NCBI GenBank assembly: GCA_021413475.1
Contig: JAIOQJ010000087.1
Span: 1 to 33,390 of the forward strand
DNA from: Planctomycetota bacterium
GTDB taxonomy: Bacteria > Planctomycetota > Planctomycetia > Gemmatales > Gemmataceae
DNA: 33,390 bases
Reading direction: 5' to 3'
Part shown: piece after piece, positions 9,732-19,594 of the stretch
How positions within the stretch are numbered: position 1 is the first letter of the stretch
Layout: each line of letters opens with the position of its first letter
Notes under the pieces: model-generated
Told to the model about the DNA's origin: nothing
What the model saw: only the letters and a program-made list of their open reading frames with translations
Database searches by the model: none
Made by a program: the position numbers and the translations under genes

Positions 9732-12700
9732 ATGAATCATACTGTGTTTCGTTGGTTCCTTCTGACCGTCGCGACCCTTGCCTCGGCAGGCGGGACTCAA
9801 GCGGCCGATGCGCCTCTCACATCCGTCGTTCGGTTCGCGAACATCGATATCGAGCACACCAAATTACTCGTTGATGGTCAGGCAACGCTGGCCTCGCCAG
9901 AAATGTTGCGGACCCTCTTTGGCCTGCCCGGCGCGCCGAAGCAACTTCAGGCACTGCCACGGAACACGAATTCCAAGTGGGAATTGGTCGTGGCTTTCCG
10001 CGAGCCTGTGGCAGTCGGCACGCAATTGTTGTTGATGTCGGTCGATCGAAATGTCCCGACCGCGAGCGTTCTTCGGACGGATTTTAAGGGCGATATCACC
10101 GCCGCCATGGCTGCCGATTGGGTCGCGGTCGAACCATCCCACGTCTTCGCTCCTGGCACGCGCATCCGCGCGCTAAGGCTCGCTGGTGCGGGAGCGGGGC
10201 CGGACGCTCAAAACCTCCGCATTCTGATGCTTGCGCCTCGGCTTGTCAGCGTCACGTCGGAAGCCGTCGGCAGCGGCGAGAAGGCACCGTTCGGTTCGCA
10301 TCCGAATGCCATTCCGAACTCCCGGACCTGGGTAAATGCCGCGGCCGATCCGAATCCGAATAGCGCCAAACAGGTGCAACGTGCTCCGATCAGTGAAGTG
10401 TTGCCGTCGTGGTACATCCTCTCGTGGGATACCGCCCGCACACTTCGCGGTGTCTGGTTGAGCAGCAATGCCGAGCGCTTCACCTTGTCCCTTTATCGCG
10501 GCGACCCGAAATTGAACCCGGCCGTCGCCGGACCGCTCGACTGGGAGAAGTTGCCCATCGAAGGCCCTGTGGAAGTGTCGGGCGAAATGGTCGACCGCTT
10601 CATCCCGTTGCCGTCCGTTTCGTTGACGGCCTTGAAGGTTGAAATCACCGCTACCCGCAAGGGCGGACCGGTTGCCGAGATTCGTCGCTTCGATGCGCTG
10701 ACCGATCTTGGCGACCGTCCGTTGCAGGCGAGAACCGGGCCGAGTCAATTCGTCATCCCTTATCAACAGCCGTTCGATGGCTCGGTCGCCATGGTCATCA
10801 CCGATGCCGCGGGCCGGCCGATCCGCAATCTCGTCGCCCAGGTCGATCGCAAGAAAGGGCCCGCGCAGGAGCTTTGGGATTTGAAGGACGAAGCCGGGCA
10901 AACGGTACCGCCGGGCGAGTACCGCTGGAAGGCTATCACGGCCCCGCCGATCGGCTTGGAGTACCAGTTCGCTGCCTCGCCGAACGTGGCCCAACACAAT
11001 GCCAAACGAGTGCCGTGGTTGACGGACGAATCGGGCCCGGACGGTTGGATGGCCGACCACTCCGCTCATTCATCGGGCGTTGCCTGGGGCGAGCGCGTCT
11101 TTTTCGGTGCTCCGGTGGCCGAGTCGGGCGTGTCGCTGATCGAGTGCGATTTGGATGGGAAGAAACTTTGGGCCAAACATGGCTTTGGACCATTTGTCGG
11201 CGTCACGAAGCTCGCGGCCGACCGCGGGGCGGTGTACGTGCTGGCGAACGACGCGCTGCATCGCCTCGAGCCGGCCGAGCACACGCTGAAAGCGATCGGC
11301 AAAGCCTCCCGCGACGGCCGGGGCGGCCAGGTGGTCGGCATGACGGCCGCTTCGGACAAGCTCTATCTCGCGATGCATTCCCAGGTTCCCTATCTCGACA
11401 ATGCGTTGCGGGCAAGCGAGGTGGATCTCGATCATTGCCTGCCGCTCTACCCCGATAAGATCCCGGACGTTCTTGGCAATCGTCGCGTTCAACCAAACCC
11501 ACGGCAGGAATTCCTGCGCCTGCTCCGTCTGACGGGAACACCTTCTGGCCAGGGCGATCCGTCCGCCAATAGTCGCGAGTCGTTGTTCCCCATCGATCTG
11601 GAAACCGTCGGCGACGCGAAAGCTCAGTTCATCCTGGTCGCCTTCAAGTCGCCGGTGCCCCTCGGCAGCGTGTTATTTCCGTGCCCGGGTGCCAATTACA
11701 AGATCGAGTTCTCCGCACTGAAGAATGGGGCGGCTTATCCGCCCGATCCACGCGACGAGAAAGCCTGGCAAGCGTTCGCCACGCAGCCGAAGAGCGGTTG
11801 GGCCTGCGTGGCCGCGCCGCCGCAAACTCGCACTCGCGCACTGAGAGTAAAGGTCACCCGAACTGGAGACGCGGCCCCTGATCCGTTCGACGATTTGCTC
11901 GAGGCGAAACCAACCGGACCAAAAGGCACACCCAATCTCGATCCCACGACCAAGAAGTCACCAATCAACGTCGCACCGGGTAAAGACTGGTTCCTGCGTA
12001 TTGAAGGTATGCGAATGCTGCGCCGTCGCTTTGAACCGCTCGCAGCCGATGCCGCCGTGCGCGTCAACTCCGGAGCCGTCGATAAGTCCGGTGTGTGGGA
12101 CGCAAAGCGAACCACGCCTGTGACATCCGAAAGCCCGGGCGTTTACTTGATGGAATGGAAGGCTCCGCAGAAGGTGACCGGCTTGGCCATTAAAGAGATC
12201 GACGGTGCGGAAACGGAAATCGACGTGTGGGAAGGCCCCGCCGGCGACGCCATCCCCCTCGGCGATTCGGAACACTGGAAGAAGGTTGCCACCTACGTTC
12301 AGTCGCGGCGCGACGCCTATCAGCCGTCGTTCGCCCGGAACGAAAGCGCCCGCTATCTCGATGGCACCGTCGACTTCGGCCGCGAGATTACCACCCGCGC
12401 GATCCGCCTGCGCGTCGTTCGGCAATGGGCCGATAACAACGATCGCGGAACCGCCACGCAACGCCGCGATCGCGGGGGCCAGACGCTCGATCCGCGGCGT
12501 TGCGCCATCTACGGCGTGCTCGCATTGCGTCATCTTGGCGAAGAACCGGAAGTTGACCGTCAGGCCTATCAGCGAATCGAAGTTCGCGACGGACGCACGG
12601 GCAATTTGATTCGTGAACTTCCCACAGCCATCGACGGCGATCTGACCGTGAACGCCGATGGAATCCTGTATGGTCTGCAAGCCGGCCGCGTGGTCCGTAT

Positions 12701-14996
12701 TGATTCAACGACCGGCGCGACTACGCCGCTGCTGCCCACCATTGATGGGACCAAGGTTTCCGCCGGCCGGCTCGCCGCCGGGCCGGACGGGAACCTTTTT
12801 GTCTTCGAGTGGCCGGAAAAAGTCATCAAAGTTTATCGTCCGACCGGCGAGTTGGTGCGAACGATCGGCAAGCCGGGCGGCCAGAAGCCCGGCCCGTGGG
12901 ACCCGGAGAAATTCCTTAGTGTCAACGCTCTCATTCCCGATGCCCGCGGCGGCCTTTGGGTTGTCGAAAGTCAGGACGTGCCGCGCCGCATCGTGCAATA
13001 CGGCCCCGATGGGAAGCTCGTCCGCGAGCACCTCGGCAATTCGCATTACGGCGGGGGCGGGGTGCTCGACCGTTTCGACAAGAACCGGCTATTCTTCGCG
13101 AACGTCGAGTTTGAACTCGACTGGAAGACCGGTAAGTCGCGCATCAAGAACCTGTTGGCGGAAAACATGCCCGAGGACTTGGTGCCCATCCAACATCGCG
13201 GGCTAACGTACTTGGCGAGCACCCCGCTGTCGTACAGTGCCACCCAGCCCGTTGGTCAGGTCTATCTGTACGATAAGGCCTCGGGCACGGCCCGGCTGGT
13301 GGCCGCGTTTGGCGAGTCCGGGCAGTTCGGGCCGCTGAAGGCGCCCGCGGTCCTCGCGAAGCTCGCGGCCGGCAAAGTTCCCTCCGACTACACGTTCATC
13401 TGGGCCGACCGCAACGGCAATAGCCAGGTGGACCCAGATGAGATCGAATTCCAAAGCAAAGACGGTGCATCGGCCCTTCGTCTGGGGCGGTTCAATGAGG
13501 CGATGCAGTGCCGGGGCGGCGATCGTCTCTACCAAGTTCGCGAAGTTCTCGCGAATGGCACGCCCGTGTTTGCTCAATCGCGATCTCAAGCGGCCGGCCT
13601 GTTTGGCCTGCGCGACGGCAAAGTGTTGGACATGAATGTATTCGCCCCCGGCACGCGCCTACGGTACACCAATGGCGGTGGCGGCGGCGGCCACAACGAA
13701 ACGATCGTCCGTGGTCCTGACGGGGCCAAGATATGGGCCTATCCAACGGAACACCAAAGCGTTTCCGGCCTGTGGCTGCCGCCTTGGGAAGCGGGCTATG
13801 TTTCCAATGAATTCGGCGTCGTCGGTCACGAGGTCGAAGAACGCGGCGAACTGGGCGAGTTCTTCGTCACGCACGCGAACAACGGCCAATTAAAAATCTG
13901 GACGGCCGATGGTCTCCTCGCGGGCACCATCCTGCGCCACAAATTCGACCCGCTCGCTAAGCAGATTTCATCATTCCCGGACGCGATGCGCGGCACCCGG
14001 CTTGATGGCCTCAGCGGCGGCCAAGAGCATTTCCACGGCTACTTCACGAAGATTGACGCCGACGGCAAGTACTATATCGTTCACGGTCACAATCTGATCG
14101 GGCTTTTCGAGGTTCTCGGGCTGGACAAGATCCGCCGGCTCACGGGGACGATCAAGGTGACGGCGGCGGATTCACAGCGAGTGCGCGATTGGGAAGAGGA
14201 ACAGGCCCGCCGCGAGGTGAAGAGCCAGGCCCGTCTCGTCGAGTGCTTGCCGCATGCCGGGCCGGCGACGAAGGATGTCGCGGAGATTGATGGGGCGAAG
14301 TTCGCTATCAGTTTTGATGCCGATTCGCTCTATCTGCGCTGGACGGTGGACGGGTACGGCGAACTCAAGAATACGGGAACCGACTTCCGCCGCTACTTCA
14401 AGACGGGTGCCATCGTCGATGTGCATCTCGCAACAGACCCGGCGGCCGATCCCGCTCGCCGCTCACCCGCGCGAGGCGATCTTCGTCTGGTCATCTCGAA
14501 GATCGACGGTAAGCCGGAGGCGGTCTTGTATCAACCCGTTGCTCCCAACGCGACCGCTAGCGAACGTTGGGAAACCCGTACCGATGCCGGTGGGACGACA
14601 GCGTTCGATCGCGTCGTTCAATTGGCCGATGCGAAGATCACCGTGCGTCCGCGCGACTCCAACGGCTATACCGTCCAAGCCACGGTGCCGCTCCGCACGC
14701 TGGGGATCAAGGCGACGCCGGGCACCCGCCTCGCGTTCGACTGGGGCGTGCAGACGACTGATGACGGGCGCTCGGTGAAACGCCGCATGTATTGGAGCAA
14801 TCGCCTCGCCAATGGCACCACCGATGAGGCCATCGAATCTCGCCTGGAGCCGCATCTGTGGGGCACGCTCGTCATCGCGACGAAATCGTCCGCCGATAAC
14901 CGGTTGACGGACACCCTCAAAGGAATCGACGGCGATACCAAGCCGAAAACCGACGTGGACGACCTGCTCAAATCGCTGGAGAAGAAAAAACCCTGA
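9732..14996 (+). CDS. Large exported modular protein: FlgD-like segment, beta-propeller (NHL-like) region, CBM9/DOMON-like C-terminal domain
   Basis: Intact 1754-aa ORF; signal peptide MNHTVFRWFLLTVATLASAGGTQAA; FlgD-like PYQQPFDGSVAMVITDAAGRPIRNLVAQVDRKKGPAQELWDLKDEAGQTVPPGEYRWKAI; propeller-like stretches (DGDLTVNADGILYGLQAGRVVRIDSTTG; GRLAAGPDGNLFVFEWPEKVIKVYRPTGELVRTIG); C-terminal AEIDGAKFAISFDADSLYLRWTVDG...YTVQATVPLRTLGIKATPGTRLAFDWGVQTTDDG typical of CBM9/DOMON-like folds. Confidence 0.85.
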   Translation: MNHTVFRWFLLTVATLASAGGTQAADAPLTSVVRFANIDIEHTKLLVDGQATLASPEMLRTLFGLPGAPKQLQALPRNTNSKWELVVAFREPVAVGTQLLLMSVDRNVPTASVLRTDFKGDITAAMAADWVAVEPSHVFAPGTRIRALRLAGAGAGPDAQNLRILMLAPRLVSVTSEAVGSGEKAPFGSHPNAIPNSRTWVNAAADPNPNSAKQVQRAPISEVLPSWYILSWDTARTLRGVWLSSNAERFTLSLYRGDPKLNPAVAGPLDWEKLPIEGPVEVSGEMVDRFIPLPSVSLTALKVEITATRKGGPVAEIRRFDALTDLGDRPLQARTGPSQFVIPYQQPFDGSVAMVITDAAGRPIRNLVAQVDRKKGPAQELWDLKDEAGQTVPPGEYRWKAITAPPIGLEYQFAASPNVAQHNAKRVPWLTDESGPDGWMADHSAHSSGVAWGERVFFGAPVAESGVSLIECDLDGKKLWAKHGFGPFVGVTKLAADRGAVYVLANDALHRLEPAEHTLKAIGKASRDGRGGQVVGMTAASDKLYLAMHSQVPYLDNALRASEVDLDHCLPLYPDKIPDVLGNRRVQPNPRQEFLRLLRLTGTPSGQGDPSANSRESLFPIDLETVGDAKAQFILVAFKSPVPLGSVLFPCPGANYKIEFSALKNGAAYPPDPRDEKAWQAFATQPKSGWACVAAPPQTRTRALRVKVTRTGDAAPDPFDDLLEAKPTGPKGTPNLDPTTKKSPINVAPGKDWFLRIEGMRMLRRRFEPLAADAAVRVNSGAVDKSGVWDAKRTTPVTSESPGVYLMEWKAPQKVTGLAIKEIDGAETEIDVWEGPAGDAIPLGDSEHWKKVATYVQSRRDAYQPSFARNESARYLDGTVDFGREITTRAIRLRVVRQWADNNDRGTATQRRDRGGQTLDPRRCAIYGVLALRHLGEEPEVDRQAYQRIEVRDGRTGNLIRELPTAIDGDLTVNADGILYGLQAGRVVRIDSTTGATTPLLPTIDGTKVSAGRLAAGPDGNLFVFEWPEKVIKVYRPTGELVRTIGKPGGQKPGPWDPEKFLSVNALIPDARGGLWVVESQDVPRRIVQYGPDGKLVREHLGNSHYGGGGVLDRFDKNRLFFANVEFELDWKTGKSRIKNLLAENMPEDLVPIQHRGLTYLASTPLSYSATQPVGQVYLYDKASGTARLVAAFGESGQFGPLKAPAVLAKLAAGKVPSDYTFIWADRNGNSQVDPDEIEFQSKDGASALRLGRFNEAMQCRGGDRLYQVREVLANGTPVFAQSRSQAAGLFGLRDGKVLDMNVFAPGTRLRYTNGGGGGGHNETIVRGPDGAKIWAYPTEHQSVSGLWLPPWEAGYVSNEFGVVGHEVEERGELGEFFVTHANNGQLKIWTADGLLAGTILRHKFDPLAKQISSFPDAMRGTRLDGLSGGQEHFHGYFTKIDADGKYYIVHGHNLIGLFEVLGLDKIRRLTGTIKVTAADSQRVRDWEEEQARREVKSQARLVECLPHAGPATKDVAEIDGAKFAISFDADSLYLRWTVDGYGELKNTGTDFRRYFKTGAIVDVHLATDPAADPARRSPARGDLRLVISKIDGKPEAVLYQPVAPNATASERWETRTDAGGTTAFDRVVQLADAKITVRPRDSNGYTVQATVPLRTLGIKATPGTRLAFDWGVQTTDDGRSVKRRMYWSNRLANGTTDEAIESRLEPHLWGTLVIATKSSADNRLTDTLKGIDGDTKPKTDVDDLLKSLEKKKP

Positions 14997-15109
14997 GAGG
15001 TCCGGGATCAAGATCGTTACATCGAGGTGTTTCTGCGCAACGATCGCGCCTAATATAAGCCAATCCTCTTCGGCTGACCATGACCGGCCGGCTTTCGGTG
15101 GACGAGTGC

Positions 15110-16527
15110 CTACGCGATCACGCCCCGAATGACCTCGCCGCCATGAGCGACCGGGAACGGGCGGCCGGTGGGGTCGGGCAGCATCAGGTGCGGGTCGATG
15201 CCCAGCAGGTGGTAGATCGTGGCCACGAGATCGGCCGGCGAAACGGGATTGTCCTTGGGGTAAGCGGCGATCCGATCCGAAGCACCGTAGATCGCCCTTG
15301 TTTGACCCCGCCGCCGGTCAGCAAGCTGAAGCCGCATTGCGGCCAGTGGCCGCGGCCTGTCCCGTCCACGCGCGGCGTTCGGCCCATCTCACCCATCACC
15401 ACGACCAGCGTGGAATCGAGCAGCCCGCGTTCTTCCAAGTCTTGCACCAGGGCTGGGTAGGCCCGATCGAGAATCGGCAGGTTGTGGACTTTGAGCATGC
15501 CGAAATTGTTTTCGTGCATGTCATAGGAGTGTCCGTTATTGCCGAAGATTTCCGCGTGTACGCTGATGAAGGGGACGCCCGCTTCGACCAGCCGGCGGGC
15601 GACGAGCAAGCTGGAGCCTGATACAGTGCGGCCATACAGATCGCGGATGCGTTGCGGCTCGCGCGACAGGTCGAAGGCACTTCGCGTCCGGCTGGATGAG
15701 ATCAGCGAGAAGGCACGCTCCTGGAAACCGGCGAAGCGGTTGATCGCCCGCGAAGATTCCGCCGCCTTGAAATGCCGATCAACCTACTCGACCAGGGAGC
15801 GCCGCTCGTCCAGCCGCAGGGCGTTCACTTCCGGCAGGGCTTGAAGCCCGGGCAATTGCGGATCGCCGATCGGCGGCACGGGATCGTAATTGGCCCGGCG
15901 CGGTTGCCGCTCGAACGTCGGAGCGCAGGTTGTAAACAACGGATCGTACTGGCTGCCGAGCCAACCGCCGTATGGGCCTGGCCGGCGAATGCTTTCGCCC
16001 CAGCCAGGGTAACACGGCATGCACACCGCGCCGGGCAAATCGCGCGGGCCCATCTTCAGATACTGGCACACCGCCCCGATGTCCGGCGGATCGCTTCGCC
16101 TGGCGAAGATCTGACCGTTCTCGCCGCCTGTATATCCCGTCATCATCGCCAGCGGATTGTGGGCGTTGTAATTGTGCGTGACGGTGCGGATCACGGTGGA
16201 GCGGCGCATCCAGCGCGCCGTGCGCGGCAGATGCTCGCAAACGTCCAGCCCCGGCAACGATGAGCGGATGGGCCGGAACTCGCCGCGAATCTCCGGCGGG
16301 GCGTCCGGCTTCATGTCGAACATGTCCATGTGGCTCGGTCCGCCAAGCAGGTTAAAGAGGATAACCGACTTGGCGGTCCCGCGGCGCGTCGGACTTGGTG
16401 CGGTGCCCGCCTGGAGCAGACGCGGTAACGTCATGCCGGCGAAAAGCGACAGGCCGCCGACGCGGAGCAGTTCACGCCGCGAGACGCCATCGCATAGCCG
16501 CGTGCCGTTGCCAAGAATGCTGAACAT
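15110..16527 (-). pseudogene. DUF1501 family protein with TAT-type signal, interrupted by an in-frame TAG and a frameshift
   Basis: SRRELLRVGGLSLFAGMTLPRLLQA twin-arginine signal; AKSVILFNLLGGPSHMDMFDMKPDAPPEIRGEF DUF1501 hallmark. TAG at 15784-15786 is followed in the same frame by VDRHFKAAESSRAINRFAGFQERAFSLIS...HSYDMHENNF...GEMGRTPRVDGTGRGHWPQCGFSLLTGGGVKQG. The frame then shifts near 15300 to AIYGASDRIAAYPKDNPVSPADLVATIYHLLGIDPHLMLPDPTGRPFPVAHGGEVIRGVIA*. Confidence 0.88.
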
Positions 16528-16680
16528 GGCGGCAACCTCCAATGGATGGAGTTGGTGGAAAAGAGAACGGGACTGTACCGCTCAAACCATCATCTGCCCG
16601 GATAAAGGATTAGAACAACGATAGGAGTTGTCAGCAAGAAGAAATCAGAGATCCCGACCCAATCCTGTTGGGCTCTTCGC

Positions 16681-17919
16681 TTAAATGAACACCATTTGAT
16701 CAAACGCTTCCTGGGTGGCTAGGTTGAGGTCGACGCTGGCTGATGCTCCTTGACTTTGACGCCTCGCCGGGTCGCCCGTCGCTGGGCCGTATTGCCAGAT
16801 TTGCACCGTATTGGGGACGAATGGGGGCGGACGGGGCACGTAGGTTTGGGGCACGGCAACGCCCCTGGCTGCGTGCGGTTGTTGACCCCACAAGAACGGC
16901 TTAAAGGAACTGCTGAGCGAAATCAGGCCATCGCGATAGGCATCGCCGATGAAAGCAGCGCGGCCCTGTCCTTTCAACTCCGCATCTTGGAAGGAATCGG
17001 ATACGTTGCCATAGATGCCGCCGAACTCTGGGCCCATTCCATTCCACCACCCCACAAGGAAATTCTTGCTGACCCGGCCAACCCGTGGGAATTCCTGATC
17101 GGGCTCGATATTCATGTAGACCACCACGTTTTCAAGGTCGCCGAGGCCTGCCGCCGCGAGGACGGTTTTCGCGGCGACTCTGGCATTCAAGGCCGCCTGC
17201 AGTCCCTTTCCAAATTCTTTCGGCACATTGACGGTGAAACCCACGACCTTCTTTTCTGCATTCAAGACTCGATCGTGGAAAAAGCCAGGTCCCAAGGGAT
17301 TGTGAATCAGCAGCAGTCGCGTATTCGGACTGGTCGCGCGCAGGAACGCAATCTCGCTTGCTTGAAGCACCGAAGATCTTGTTGGCGTAATGTACCGCCC
17401 CCAGAACTCAGGAACTCGTCCGAACTTCGATAAAACAGCAGCAAACAGTGCCGGAGTGATGGGATTAAAAGAGTCAACTCCCCAGTGGAGACCGGGGGGA
17501 AGAGGATTAGGTAGTGGAATGCCCGCTTTCCCGAGCAGATCTTCAATGATCGAACTCGGATTGGAGGAATCGCCCACGATCCCGAGTCGGCGACCGCCGC
17601 CGCCAGCGCCAGCCGCGCCTTTTTCTCTCGCGAACATTTCGCTATCGAGCGCCGCCATCGTCTTCTTGCCGACGATGTTGTCGATCTTGCCTTCGGTATT
17701 GAGGATATTCCGTTTTTGCTTGAAGGCGGCGACCGCGGTCGCGGTGGCTGGGCCATAGCTGGAGTCTTGCGTGATTGTGGCGCGATCCAATTGGATCAGA
17801 GCAAGCTGAATCTTGCCGACGTGCGGCCCACTGGCACCCGGAACGATGTGGGCGGGGTCGGAGACGGCAGCGGCTTCGAGCTTCGCGTCGCCACCGAACA
17901 GTCGCGATTGAAGCGCCAT
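16681..17919 (-). CDS. Peptidoglycan-binding-like domain + DUF1906 (Rv2525c-like, glycoside-hydrolase-like) protein, no evident signal peptide
   Basis: N-terminal MALQSRLFGGDAKLEAAAVSDPAHIVPGASGPHVGKIQLALIQLDRATI...YGPATATAVAAFKQKRNI...DNIVGKKTMAALD (PG_binding_1-like); C-terminal HWGVDSFNPITPALFAAVLSKFGRVPEFWGRYI...VQIWQYGPA...ASVDLNLA resembles DUF1906 TIM-barrel proteins. Confidence 0.75.
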   Translation of the reverse strand: MALQSRLFGGDAKLEAAAVSDPAHIVPGASGPHVGKIQLALIQLDRATITQDSSYGPATATAVAAFKQKRNILNTEGKIDNIVGKKTMAALDSEMFAREKGAAGAGGGGRRLGIVGDSSNPSSIIEDLLGKAGIPLPNPLPPGLHWGVDSFNPITPALFAAVLSKFGRVPEFWGRYITPTRSSVLQASEIAFLRATSPNTRLLLIHNPLGPGFFHDRVLNAEKKVVGFTVNVPKEFGKGLQAALNARVAAKTVLAAAGLGDLENVVVYMNIEPDQEFPRVGRVSKNFLVGWWNGMGPEFGGIYGNVSDSFQDAELKGQGRAAFIGDAYRDGLISLSSSFKPFLWGQQPHAARGVAVPQTYVPRPPPFVPNTVQIWQYGPATGDPARRQSQGASASVDLNLATQEAFDQMVFI

Positions 17920-18085
17920 GGCATTCTCTTTTCCGTTGAATCCGTCTCCCAGCCGTTCCCACCACTATACGACATTTCACTGCCTCTAACCGGAAAGCTC
18001 GCAACGGTCGGTGTTCGAAGCTCGTTGACGTGGTTATGAAGATCGTAGAATACCGTGGCTTTACTCGTTCTTGCGGAGACCCTCG

Positions 18086-18793
18086 ATGACCGCCAAAGAG
18101 ATCGTTGAGCAACTCAAGCCACTCGGCAGCGAGAGCATCAAGAAGATTCTTTTGAAGCATGGCATCAACGAGCCGCTTCTTGGTGTGAAGATCGAAGAAC
18201 TCAAGAAGTTCCAGAAGCGGATCAAGAAGGACTATCAGCTAGCGCTTGACCTGTACGACACCGGCATTTACGACGCCATGTATTTGGCCGGCCTGATTGC
18301 CGACGATCTCAAGATGACCAAGAAGAACCTGCAACATTGGCTCGACACGGCCACGAGTAATGCCCTGTGCGGGTTCACCGTTGCGTGGGTCGCGGCGGAA
18401 AGCCTGCACGGGTGGGACCTGGCGCGGGAGTGGATCGAGTCGAAGAAGGAGAACGCGGCCGTCACCGGCTGGGCGACGCTGAGCAGTCTGGTGGCGATCA
18501 AGGACGATGCCGATCTCGATCTGGCGCAATTGAAACGGCTACTCGATCGCGTGCAAAAGACGATTGCCAAACAGCCGGACCGCGTTCGTTCTGTTATGAA
18601 TGGTTTTGTGATCGCGCTCGGCACCTACGTGCAGCCGCTGTCGGATCTCGCTTTGCAAACCGCCCGGAAGATCGGCGAGGTATCGGTCGACGTCGGCGAC
18701 ACGTCGTGCAAGGTTCCCTTCGCGCCTGATTACATCGAGAAGGCAATCAAGAAGGGCGTCGTCGGCAAGAAACGCAAGACGGCGAAGTGCTGA
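18086..18793 (+). CDS. DNA alkylation repair enzyme-like (AlkD/HEAT-like fold) protein
   Basis: 235-aa ORF from ATG with GGAG upstream; HEAT-like helical sequence KKILLKHGINEPLLGVKIEELKKFQKRIKKDYQLALDLYDTGIYDAMYLAGLIADDLKMTKKNLQHWLDTATSNALCGFTVAWVAAES, characteristic of the DNA_alkylation family. Confidence 0.8.
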   Translation: MTAKEIVEQLKPLGSESIKKILLKHGINEPLLGVKIEELKKFQKRIKKDYQLALDLYDTGIYDAMYLAGLIADDLKMTKKNLQHWLDTATSNALCGFTVAWVAAESLHGWDLAREWIESKKENAAVTGWATLSSLVAIKDDADLDLAQLKRLLDRVQKTIAKQPDRVRSVMNGFVIALGTYVQPLSDLALQTARKIGEVSVDVGDTSCKVPFAPDYIEKAIKKGVVGKKRKTAKC

Positions 18794-19594
18794 GTCGGCT
18801 TGGGGGCAAGAGCCTGATTCTAGCGGGAGCTACCTCGAAGTGGTCTATTTGTGGCAGCCCATGCTTGCGGAACCTCAATGCTTACTCCTCACCCAATATT
18901 TGACCTCAGCGCTAATTACCTCGGCTTCCACCCATGTCGGTAGCTGGAGGTCTCATATCGGCCAAGCGAATCGTGACCGTGTTCTTACATGCAGCCAAGG
19001 CAGGTCGCTTAGTTGAAGTCGAGTTCGGACGAGATCGCCGGCACGATGATCCGATTATTATCGGCATCTTCCATCAATTTTTGCTATGAGGTCCGCAACG
19101 GCTACCGAAGCCCCACCGTTTCTTCCCTACTTCAACCGATTTCCGACGCCATCCGAGCCGCTTGCGACATGTCGGCCTGGCGTCAAGAATGCCCTGAAAC
19201 GAGATTCCCGGTGAACCGCTCACTGGTTCTCGATCCGCTCGGTGTCGAAAATCGATATCGAGCGAACAATACTACAAAACACCTGGTAAACGCAGACCCC
19301 GCTTTAGGCGCAAACGGCACACCCAATCGAAAAAAGAACGAACGGAGATAATGCCCGATTTGCAATCGAGGAAATGACGTTCTAAGGTATGGTGCGAAAA
19401 CGGGTTCCTCGTCACTCGAGCGGAAGATTTAACATCATCACTCGATCGCTGTCAGCTCCGAAGAAATGTTGAAATTCTTGGGAGGAATCGATTATTCCGC
19501 GCGGTTTTGACCGTCAGTTCGGCCCCTAAACTTGCCACCGGACCGTTTGGGACTTCGACCTGTTCAAGAAAACTGACAGCACGGAGTAAGCCCT

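Noticed and set aside
10173-14426. Several long antisense or alternative-frame ORFs (e.g. 10173-11069 minus, 11958-12680 minus)
   Set aside because: They overlap the 1754-aa protein, which has coherent domains and a signal peptide; alternatives are low-complexity, Arg-rich shadows.
15784-15786. Recoding of TAG (selenocysteine/pyrrolysine-like or readthrough) in the DUF1501 gene
   Set aside because: No recoding element recognised, and a second independent frameshift occurs downstream in the same gene, so decay or sequencing error is simpler.
19013-19351. 112-aa ORF in the ~800-bp gap before the TPR kinase, plus a short imperfect hairpin at 19045-19068
   Set aside because: No domain, signal or clear ribosome-binding site; the hairpin arms are short and bulged, so chance is likely.
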